Source: Pseudoalteromonas galatheae
GTDB lineage: Bacteria > Pseudomonadota > Gammaproteobacteria > Enterobacterales > Alteromonadaceae
Direction: 5' to 3'
Assembly: GCF_005886105.2 (NCBI RefSeq)
Contig: NZ_PNCO02000001.1
Coordinates: 2,167,001-2,231,000, forward strand
Length of the DNA: 64,000 nucleotides
Each line of letters starts with the position of its first letter. Within the stretch, counting starts at the first letter, position 1. The notes under the pieces are model-generated. The model was not told the origin of the DNA and did no database searches. It worked only from the letters and a program-made list of their open reading frames with translations. Both the position numbers and the translations under genes were made by a program. Shown one piece after another: positions 56,989 to 64,000 of the stretch.

Positions 56989-57363
56989 TCACCCTATACG
57001 CCACCACTTTGGCCTTCTTGAAATATAAGAGTGGGATTTGGGTTCTAGGGTTTTACGGCTATTGGCATCAAAAACGCCGAGCATTAGTGCAATGATAGGC
57101 GCGTCATCTATTGCACCTAATGTGCTACCACACTCAGGGCAAAAAGCGCGCGATGAATAATCCGATGAACGCCACACCTTAGGCGCACCGCCAGGCCCAT
57201 CCCAGCTTACCTCTTCACTTGCGAACTCTACCCAAGCGACAGTTAACGCACCACTGTGCCGTTGGCACATTTTACAGGAGCAAGTATGGGGGTTATGAGG
57301 TACTCCGGTTGCAGTAAAACGGATATGCCCACATAAACACCCTCCAACAAAATTGACAGCCAT
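56989..57363 (-). CDS. GFA-family zinc protein
   Basis: A 124-residue GFA/CENP-V protein: GGCLCGHIRF, TCSCKMCQRHSG, FCPECGSTLG. A second member in this window, not closely similar to the one at 48.5 kb. Substrate unknown. Confidence 0.88.
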   Translation of the reverse strand: MAVNFVGGCLCGHIRFTATGVPHNPHTCSCKMCQRHSGALTVAWVEFASEEVSWDGPGGAPKVWRSSDYSSRAFCPECGSTLGAIDDAPIIALMLGVFDANSRKTLEPKSHSYISRRPKWWRIG

Positions 57364-57503
57364 CCTTGTGTTTCCTTAGCATTTAACAGTTTTTATAAAT
57401 TAAGTACGAAAGTAAACTATCGTGCTTATTAGGGTTCCAAGTGAAACATAAAACTGAACACTAAGCCACTGAATTTGTGAAGCATTAGTTAGGTATCTCG
57501 TAG

Positions 57504-57971
57504 TTACGCACGGTTACCTTCAAAGCTATCGTGAGGCTCGCCGGCAAGTTCATACTTCAACACTCCAAGCTCCTGATAATAATGCAGAATATCGATAAAA
57601 GATTCGTATTCTCTTTGCGGTGAAACCGTCAACGCAAAGCGCCCATTATCAAATTGCTCGCTCTCCACGCCAGATAGAGTAAGCTCTTGAAGCAACTCTA
57701 TGTTTTTGGCAGTTTCTAACTCGTTTGTAAAGCGGATCCGCAAAGAGTGGTACTCACTTCGAGCCACTATATCGATAACTTCTAAAGAACCTTTGGTATC
57801 TGGTGCAACCAAAACGTGGTCGTCATAGTTAACACCAAAAGCAAAAAGCGGAGCGCCTTTTATCTGATAAATGTTATCGCCTACTGCCATAGCAACAATA
57901 AATTCTTCAGCACATCCTTGGGGATGGTTTTTAAAAGTAAACCGTACTTTGTCAGTAACTACATCATTCAT
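57504..57971 (-). CDS. DUF4265 protein
   Basis: A protein of about 155 residues whose segment YQIKGAPLFAFGVNYDDHVLV and VARSEYHSLRI match DUF4265. I start it at the ATG at 57971 (AAAGGCGG upstream); the longer frame to 58052 lacks family similarity. Function unknown. Confidence 0.72.
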   Translation of the reverse strand: MNDVVTDKVRFTFKNHPQGCAEEFIVAMAVGDNIYQIKGAPLFAFGVNYDDHVLVAPDTKGSLEVIDIVARSEYHSLRIRFTNELETAKNIELLQELTLSGVESEQFDNGRFALTVSPQREYESFIDILHYYQELGVLKYELAGEPHDSFEGNRA

Positions 57972-58316
57972 ATGGATACAAACCGCCTTTACATGGACTG
58001 ATCTCGTTTTATCTAACCGACCGTAAGTCCAACAAATAAAAGTTACCCACAATTACAATGTGTTACTTGTATATGGGCTTAGATTACCAACATGATGCAG
58101 CAGCTAAACTGAAGAGAAAATTAAGCTGTAGCCTATAGAAAATAAATTAACCTGAATTAAATTGTTAATTGAAAGCTTGCGAAACGACAGAGACTGGGGC
58201 AAATGTAATGGCGAGCTCAGATTAAATGCGCAAATTTACCGTTTTCGATGGGCAGGGCTAACTAGATTTCTTCACAATATAGCAAGTACCCCGCCCGATC
58301 CTGGGTGTGAATAGCG
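57972..58316. other. Intergenic region before DUF4265
   Basis: About 345 bp with no recognisable gene, repeat or RNA. Nothing supportable beyond promoter space. Confidence 0.4.
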
Positions 58317-58637
58317 CTAACTCTGCGAGAATAGTTTTAGGCCGATAATCCCCATCACTATCAACAGTAAACTGAGTAGCTTAAATAATGACAAAGGCTC
58401 TTTAAAATAGACAATGCCCACAATAATCGACCCTACCATGCCAATACCAACCCAGACGGAATAAGCAACGCTAAGAGGTAAAGTTCGAAGTGCAATACTG
58501 AGGAAGTAGAAACTTGCGGCCATCGCCACTAATGTAATAATCGAGGGAACAGGCTTAGTAAAACCGCCGGTAAATTTCAAACCAATAGCCCAAGCGACTT
58601 CCAATAAACCTGCAAAAACAAGTAGCAACCAGCTCAT
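58317..58637 (-). CDS. sugE: SMR-family guanidinium exporter (SugE/Gdx)
   Basis: A 106-residue four-helix SMR transporter. Helix 1 has [21 protein letters not shown] with the essential Glu, then [10 protein letters not shown], and helix 3 has [17 protein letters not shown], both typical of the SugE/Gdx branch. I start it at the ATG at 58637 (GGAG 5 bp upstream). The longer frame to 58700 would read through the riboswitch. The preceding guanidine-II riboswitch supports guanidinium export as its role. Confidence 0.93.
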   Translation of the reverse strand: MSWLLLVFAGLLEVAWAIGLKFTGGFTKPVPSIITLVAMAASFYFLSIALRTLPLSVAYSVWVGIGMVGSIIVGIVYFKEPLSLFKLLSLLLIVMGIIGLKLFSQS

Positions 58638-58651
58638 GACAACTCCAAAAT

Positions 58652-58706
58652 GGGGTCGTCCCCGCCAGTAAAAGAAAGCTCTGCTCTGGAGGTCGTCCAC
58701 CAGAGC
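58652..58706 (-). promoter_or_regulatory. Guanidine-II (mini-ykkC) riboswitch
   Basis: On the minus strand two hairpins carry identical ACGA loops. P1 is GCTCTGG-T-GG-ACGA-CC-T-CCAGAGC (58706-58683), with one T-T mismatch. P2 is GGGG-ACGA-CCCC (58663-58652). Paired hairpins with ACGR loops define the guanidine-II riboswitch. P2 ends 6 nt before the GGAG ribosome site of sugE, so control is probably translational. Confidence 0.92.
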
Positions 58707-58756
58707 GAGAGAAAATTAGCACGCCCGAGAAGTTAATTCAAGCTTCTACACACAGC

Positions 58757-59965
58757 TTATATTTCAGGTGCGCGTACCGTTTTAATATCTTGGTTTGCAG
58801 CCCAAGCCAATACATCTTCACGTTTCAGTGCTGTAGCCATCAATTCAGGAAACTGATCCGGGGTACAGGCAAAAACAGGTGAACCAATTGCAGCGAAGTC
58901 AGCTGCCATTGTACTGTCATAAGCAGGTTTGCCATCGTCACTAAGCGCCAGCAAAGTGATAACGTTCACATCTTGCCTGATCAAATTTGCGACACGAGCC
59001 TTGAGCGCTTTTTCATCACCGCCTTCGAACAGATCAGTAATTAAGATCAAGTGCGTTTTTGATGGTCTTTCTATCTTTTCTTCGCAGTATGCAACTGCTT
59101 GATTGATATCCGTTCCACCACCTAACTGTACACCAAACAGCACGCTAACAGGGTCTTGCAGCTCCTCGGTCATATCTATGACTGCCGTATCGAAGCACAC
59201 TAGTTGTGTTTTTACAGCAGGGATGGAGGCCATCACTGCTGCAAAAATCGAACTATACACAACTGAGGTAGCCATAGAGCCTGATTGGTCAACGCATAAA
59301 ATCACTTCATCTAAATCTGTGATACGGCGCTGCTGGCGCATAAAACCCACCAGTTTTTCGGGCACTATGGTGTTATAGTCTCGCTGGTAATGACGTAAAT
59401 TGGCATGAATGGTACGGTGCCAATCGATATCATTAAAACGAGGTCTAAACGTCTTCTTAGACTTGTTAATTGCGCCTCGTATGGATTCCGATGTCTTTTG
59501 CTCTAATCGCTGCATCAGTTCATCAACCACTTTTTGGATCACTTGCCGTGCGGTATCCACCGTTTTTTCTGGCATTACTGAGCGAAGGCTCACAAGGTCA
59601 GCAACTAAATGCACATCCGCTTCTATGGCTGAAAGAAACTCGGGCTCCATTAGCATTTGCTTCAATCCCAGTCGCTCAAATGCATCTTTTTGTACTACCT
59701 GTACAACACTCGTTGGAAAAAAACTGCGAATATCGCCAAGCCATTGGGAAACTTTGGGTGCTGAGCGCGATAAACTACCCCGGCCTTTCGCACTTTCACT
59801 ACTACCATAAACTGCACTTAAAGCTGCATTTAAACGTTTATCTGACTCCGACAGTCCATCATTTTCTTCAGGATCTGCACCAAGCACCAACCGCCAGCGA
59901 CGATCTTTTTCAGCCTCAGATTCGGTGCTAGATTGCGATACGGACGCTTGCTTTACATCTGCCAC
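58757..59965 (-). CDS. VWA-domain protein of a MoxR system
   Basis: A 402-residue protein with a C-terminal von Willebrand A domain. The MIDAS motif is VILCVDQSGSM, followed by GGGTDINQAV and LILITDLFEGG. The N-terminal half (about 1-200) is helical and CoxE-like. It overlaps the DUF5682 gene by 13 bp, so translation is probably coupled. In MoxR systems the VWA partner is thought to bind a substrate protein or metal. Confidence 0.88.
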   Translation of the reverse strand: MADVKQASVSQSSTESEAEKDRRWRLVLGADPEENDGLSESDKRLNAALSAVYGSSESAKGRGSLSRSAPKVSQWLGDIRSFFPTSVVQVVQKDAFERLGLKQMLMEPEFLSAIEADVHLVADLVSLRSVMPEKTVDTARQVIQKVVDELMQRLEQKTSESIRGAINKSKKTFRPRFNDIDWHRTIHANLRHYQRDYNTIVPEKLVGFMRQQRRITDLDEVILCVDQSGSMATSVVYSSIFAAVMASIPAVKTQLVCFDTAVIDMTEELQDPVSVLFGVQLGGGTDINQAVAYCEEKIERPSKTHLILITDLFEGGDEKALKARVANLIRQDVNVITLLALSDDGKPAYDSTMAADFAAIGSPVFACTPDQFPELMATALKREDVLAWAANQDIKTVRAPEI

Positions 59966-62238
59966 TGCTTACCCCCATTCAATAATGTTGAAATGCTAGC
60001 CAAGTGTTGAGGCCAGCTCTGTAGCGCACGCTCATTGATGGTAAATTCAACGCTCACCTTTTCTCTACCTAGCAACACTCTATCTATCAAACGTTTGCGC
60101 TCCATCGCATCAAGCGAAGCAAATATCCGCCTAAATAAGGGTAAACATTCAACAAAAGCGGTTTCATCTAATCCCACTAGCCAATGCTCTATTGCGCTAA
60201 GCAGTATGTCGTCATACAAAAGTCGGTCAACCGCATCAGAGAAAAAGCCATCAAAATATCTGGCAGCATCTGCGGGTATCACTGCAGCTGAGAGCATTTT
60301 TCCAAGCAGCAGCTCAAGTTCAGAAGTCGCCATTTTGTCCGCTTGATACATGAGCCTTGCAGCAAGCCCAGCGAGCTGCAAACTAGTTTGACCACTCTCA
60401 ACCAAGGTATTTAGTGCTTTCCACCACTGGCTTTCAACCGCTCCATTCCAGTCCGTCACAAGTAAGGCATGGTGGCTTGCACTCAATGCTCTGTGGTAGT
60501 GCGACGCCTCATCATCATCCAAATTGCGACAAGCGTAAGGAATTGAAATTGCGGCTTGAACGGTCAATCTTTCAATCAGTTCTTCTATATGACCAAGCGA
60601 TATCTTACGGGCAGTACCGTAACGGCTCACATCAATTAAAGGCGGAATACTCTCCAACAATTCAATACAATCACTAGATTGTGCAGCCCGTTTTTCGAGC
60701 AGTGTTATTCCGATACTAGCCGCCTGATCGAGCTGAGCCTCTAGGCACCCACTAACGTAGCTTGCAAGCTTACTCAAACTCCTCTGCGTACGCATTTGCT
60801 CAGTCATTTTAGTGTTTGCAGCTTGCGCAATGGTGCTACCGTACACAAGGTGCTCAACCAGTTTCACTGCATATTCAGGCTGCCAAGTTAACCGCCAGTT
60901 TTCACGAAATGTGCCTCGACTCTTGCCGCTATCACTGAGCCCCCCCCAAGGAATATCGAGAATGTTTAAACGGTGCAATAGAACAGACTTTCCTTCTCCC
61001 GCTTCACTACGTAAGTCAAGAGAGAGATCTCGTGGCAATGCTTCTGGTTTAAGTTTGAGCTTCTTTTGTTGCTGTTGTAAATCTTCAATCAGTGGGATCA
61101 AAGGCGCATCAGCTGGGATCTCACCAACCTCGGCGCCCAACAACACCTTGGCTTCAATTTGCTGCCAAATCTTAGCTTCACCGAAGCATAAACACGCAAT
61201 GACAGCCTCTCGGATTTCTTCAAAACCAACAGATGGTCGGCCGCGCACCGCAGCCAACGTTTGACATAAGCGTGTCGCTTCAATGACCGAAGCAGTCGAC
61301 ACAACTTGGCCAATTAAGCGCATTTGCTCTGTGACTTTTACTAACCAATGGGTCACCAAGTTGGCGTTGTTTTGTTGTTGCCATAAATGTTGATACCACA
61401 TCGGTGCTGTTACCCCGGCACCATACCCAGAGGCACTAGACAAACGGGCGGAAGTCCAAGGCACCCAAGTTGCCTTTAGTTTTTTTGCAGAGAGCTTTGC
61501 AGGCAATGTTTTAATTAACTCTCGGTCGCTTTTTGCAGTGTGCTTTTCTTGTAAAGCGGGAACATGCCACGCGCCACATACAACGGCGATAGGACCTGAA
61601 CAATGCTTTTTCGCTTTGGCTATTTCAAGTCGCATGTAAGCTTCACGCACTAGGTCACGCTGTATGGCTGGATGAGCAGGATTTATGCTTTCACGCAGAG
61701 CCGCCATTGCCGAGCTCACCGCGTTAAACACTTCAAGGTCATTTCCGTGACTTTGCTCTATTAAGTCATTCCACCATGCTTCACCATCTTCATAACCAGC
61801 TAAGTTTGCCAACACAGCGATCGGATCTGAGGTCAGTGCACGCGTTTCGCCATGCCCTTCCCTAGTTTTATCCTCCTCGGCTTGCGTCTGCTCGGCTTCA
61901 TCACTTGCTTGTGCTTGTGATGCCAATTGGATGTTTACAGGCACATCAATAAAGGCCAACTCAGTGCTGTGCTTGATGGCGTACAAAGTCGCCTGATATT
62001 CTGGTGAATACTCAGCAAAAGGATAAAACACACTTTGTGTTGCATCTCCAGCGGCATAAGCTAGCAAGGCAACGGGTGGACGCGTATCGTTTGCCGCCAA
62101 CATTGGTAATAGCGCGGAGCAATCTGCTGGCCCCTCTACCAATATGCACTGGGGCTGCAATGCCTGTAATGCGGCCATGAGTCGTTGGCTTGACCCAGGT
62201 CCATGGTGGCGAATGCCAAAGTAATGGACGTTCGACAT
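59953..62238 (-). CDS. DUF5682 protein of a MoxR system
   Basis: A 761-residue cytosolic protein beginning MSNVHYFGIRHHGPGSSQRL, the DUF5682 signature, with VEGPADCSALLPML following. It recalls the TraB/ChaN-like fold in its first 250 residues; the rest is helical. Its role is unknown. It starts 9 bp after the MoxR gene and overlaps the VWA gene. Confidence 0.83.
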   Translation of the reverse strand: MSNVHYFGIRHHGPGSSQRLMAALQALQPQCILVEGPADCSALLPMLAANDTRPPVALLAYAAGDATQSVFYPFAEYSPEYQATLYAIKHSTELAFIDVPVNIQLASQAQASDEAEQTQAEEDKTREGHGETRALTSDPIAVLANLAGYEDGEAWWNDLIEQSHGNDLEVFNAVSSAMAALRESINPAHPAIQRDLVREAYMRLEIAKAKKHCSGPIAVVCGAWHVPALQEKHTAKSDRELIKTLPAKLSAKKLKATWVPWTSARLSSASGYGAGVTAPMWYQHLWQQQNNANLVTHWLVKVTEQMRLIGQVVSTASVIEATRLCQTLAAVRGRPSVGFEEIREAVIACLCFGEAKIWQQIEAKVLLGAEVGEIPADAPLIPLIEDLQQQQKKLKLKPEALPRDLSLDLRSEAGEGKSVLLHRLNILDIPWGGLSDSGKSRGTFRENWRLTWQPEYAVKLVEHLVYGSTIAQAANTKMTEQMRTQRSLSKLASYVSGCLEAQLDQAASIGITLLEKRAAQSSDCIELLESIPPLIDVSRYGTARKISLGHIEELIERLTVQAAISIPYACRNLDDDEASHYHRALSASHHALLVTDWNGAVESQWWKALNTLVESGQTSLQLAGLAARLMYQADKMATSELELLLGKMLSAAVIPADAARYFDGFFSDAVDRLLYDDILLSAIEHWLVGLDETAFVECLPLFRRIFASLDAMERKRLIDRVLLGREKVSVEFTINERALQSWPQHLASISTLLNGGKQWQM

Positions 62239-62247
62239 AGCACGTCC

Positions 62248-63327
62248 TTACAATACTTCGTTGATTATCTTGTAATAGTCCGAATAGGCTGGGCGTTTCT
62301 TAAGCACCGTTTCCAAGTATTCTTCAAGCACCGCTTTGTCTTGCACGGGGTCTTTTACAATAGCGCCAACCAAATTGCTGCTGAGGTTTTCAGCATCTAA
62401 TCTACCATTGCCAAACCAATTTGCTTGACTCAGTCCACCAACCATCACAGCAATTGCTTCCGCTGTTGAAAGGTTTCCTGTCGGCGTTTTGAGTGTTACT
62501 TTACCATCAAGGGTTTCACCGCCACGTAATTCTCTAAACATAGTGACTACTTTTTCAATTTCACTTTGTGCATCCAGTGGCATCGGTAATTCTAAGCTCG
62601 CGCTCATTTCTGCGACGCGTTTTGAGATGATTGATATTTCCTGCGCCATATCATCCGGTAGGGGCAGCACCACAACATTAAAGCGGCGTTTTAATGCAGC
62701 CGACAGTTCGTTCACGCCTTTATCACGATTATTTGCTGTCGCAATGATATTAAAGCCTCGTTGGGCATAGACGGCTTCATTCAACTCCGGGATTGGTAAC
62801 ATTTTTTCTGACAATACCGTGATCAACGTATCTTGCACGTCCGAACCCATGCGCGTTAACTCTTCAAGGCGGCAAAGCGTCCCTGATTCCATTGCACGAT
62901 ATAAAGGTGTTGGCACGAGCGCTTCACGGCTTGGCCCATTTGCCAAAAGCTGTGCATAGTTCCAACCGTAGCGGATCTGGTTTTCGTCTGTGCCTGCTGT
63001 ACATTGAATAACCTGAGTACTGTTACCACAGATCCCCGCAGCAAGGTGTTCAGACACCCAAGACTTAGCCGTGCCCGGCACACCGAGTAACAATAAAGCG
63101 CGATCGGTTGCAAGTGTTGCTACCGCGGTTTCAATTAATCGGCGATTACCTATGTACTTTGGACTTATTTCAACACCGCTTTTAGTTTTACCACCCAGCA
63201 AATACGTTACCACTGCCTGCGGCGATAACGCCCAATTTTCAGGTTTATTGCCTACGTCCTCGGCTTTTAGTGCATCTAGTTCTGTTTGATAAGTGATTTC
63301 TGCCGGTTGGCGAAGGATGCCACTCAT
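62248..63327 (-). CDS. MoxR-type AAA+ ATPase
   Basis: A 359-residue AAA+ protein. Walker A is LLLLGVPGTAKSW (about residues 79-91), with sensor-1 IIATANNRDKG and arginine finger in SAALKRRFNVV. Members act as chaperones that load or activate partners through VWA proteins. It is the ATPase of the operon with DUF5682 and VWA genes, transcribed after the partial gene upstream. Confidence 0.9.
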   Translation of the reverse strand: MSGILRQPAEITYQTELDALKAEDVGNKPENWALSPQAVVTYLLGGKTKSGVEISPKYIGNRRLIETAVATLATDRALLLLGVPGTAKSWVSEHLAAGICGNSTQVIQCTAGTDENQIRYGWNYAQLLANGPSREALVPTPLYRAMESGTLCRLEELTRMGSDVQDTLITVLSEKMLPIPELNEAVYAQRGFNIIATANNRDKGVNELSAALKRRFNVVVLPLPDDMAQEISIISKRVAEMSASLELPMPLDAQSEIEKVVTMFRELRGGETLDGKVTLKTPTGNLSTAEAIAVMVGGLSQANWFGNGRLDAENLSSNLVGAIVKDPVQDKAVLEEYLETVLKKRPAYSDYYKIINEVL

Positions 63328-63433
63328 AGTTAGTTCCTTTTTGTATTAACCCTGATCTGCAATCAGGCCAATTTGTCTTAGTACTTACTCAATTTGAAGG
63401 AGCAAATCTGACGCTAACTGCGTTTAAAATTTT

Positions 63434-64000
63434 TTAATTAGAATAAATTGGTTTCAGATCCGATAATTGAATATTAAATTTAAGCATATCGAGCATGGGA
63501 TCTACATTCACCACACCGAGTGCGAGTATTTGACTTAACGCCTCGCGTGCGCAACTTGCTGGCAGCAATAAACCAAGTGCCATCAATTCCCGAGTTATGG
63601 TGTATTCGTCAATATGGTTAGTTTCTTTTATCTGCTTGCTTATCAATACACTTAACGCCTGCCAAGCCTGAGTCTTACACACCAATTGCCAGTCCAGTTC
63701 CAATTGTGGCTGGCTCACGTAGTCCATACAATCAGCAAAACTTAATTGGACTTTGTGGTTAGTCAGTAAGTCAAACATGATTTTGCTGCGGTAGGTTTGA
63801 TCCATCCTTGGCAGAAATAAAGCCAGCAAGCTCAACCCATCCGGATAATCAGGTAGTGACGCCAATAATTGCTCAATCATAAGATGAATGTATTCATCAG
63901 ATAGGTTAGCAACCGCGTTACCGACAAAGCACTCGTTATCATGTTGTCGGTTCTGACTAAATTGCCAATGCTTAACAAGAATCGATAACTCTATTCCGAG
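63434..64000 (-). CDS. Partial gene upstream of MoxR, possibly DUF5691
   Basis: The frame stays open to the window end, so only the C-terminal about 188 residues are seen. They are helical, with no catalytic motif. In related operons DUF5691 and a SWIM zinc-finger gene precede this MoxR-DUF5682-VWA set. I infer a DUF5691 C-terminus; the sequence alone does not prove it. Confidence 0.6.
   Translation of the reverse strand, partial: LGIELSILVKHWQFSQNRQHDNECFVGNAVANLSDEYIHLMIEQLLASLPDYPDGLSLLALFLPRMDQTYRSKIMFDLLTNHKVQLSFADCMDYVSQPQLELDWQLVCKTQAWQALSVLISKQIKETNHIDEYTITRELMALGLLLPASCAREALSQILALGVVNVDPMLDMLKFNIQLSDLKPIYSN

Noticed and set aside
59470..59931. Long plus-strand ORF opposite the VWA gene
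   Set aside because: Antisense shadow of a well-supported coding region, no similarity to known proteins.

Overview
The window looks like chromosomal DNA of a marine gammaproteobacterium of the order Alteromonadales, most likely Pseudoalteromonas or a close relative. This rests on the combination of a SapC-family protein, a Xanthomonas/Caulobacter-type TonB-dependent receptor with two tryptophan-halogenase-like flavoproteins, a LacI-type regulator beside pgi/zwf/pgl, many Alteromonadales-type housekeeping proteins and dispersed non-coding repeats. Genus assignment is an inference; no rRNA gene is present.

Layout. 1-8 kb: housekeeping genes. These are a Sel1-like protein, a LexA-controlled sulA, a YchJ/SEC-C protein, a MITE-like repeat, tRNA-Tyr, a divergent MerR/DUF2938 pair, a YgjP-type metallopeptidase, a pentapeptide-repeat potassium channel, an HD phosphohydrolase and rlmI. 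8-15 kb (minus strand): PilZ and response-regulator proteins behind hrpA, a CBS protein, a periplasmic isoaspartyl peptidase/asparaginase and SapC. 15.4-30.7 kb (plus strand): a compact six-gene biosynthetic cluster. It has a GT2 glycosyltransferase, a one-module highly-reducing-type PKS with a degenerate enoylreductase region, a one-module NRPS whose specificity residues read as glycine and which ends in an epimerase-like domain, a secreted CxxCH/CBM5-12 protein, an MFS exporter and a hexapeptide-repeat acetyltransferase. 30.8-42.8 kb: a TonB receptor/halogenase operon, a 17-copy heptanucleotide array, pgl-zwf-pgi and a LacI regulator, tied together by three identical 14-bp operators.

42.8-58 kb is an accessory stretch. 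It holds a yeast-type cytosine deaminase, a MocR regulator divergent from a PLP decarboxylase, two tandem paralogues of a family I do not recognise, a five-gene HIT/GNAT/GFA/NTF2-like operon, DUF2254 and NhaC membrane proteins, a phospholipase-A2-like secreted protein, and a GNAT gene split by a 269-bp MITE at a CTAG site. 58-64 kb contains a guanidine-II riboswitch in front of a SugE/Gdx exporter. It then has a MoxR ATPase, DUF5682 and VWA operon whose first visible gene, probably DUF5691, runs off the window end.

The strongest candidates for something undescribed are the PKS-NRPS cluster (degenerate ER; terminal epimerase-like domain after a glycine module; no thioesterase; co-encoded secreted CxxCH protein) and the tandem unknown paralogues at 46.3-48.0 kb. 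The MITE-split acetyltransferase, the riboswitch and the shared operators are directly readable from the bases.
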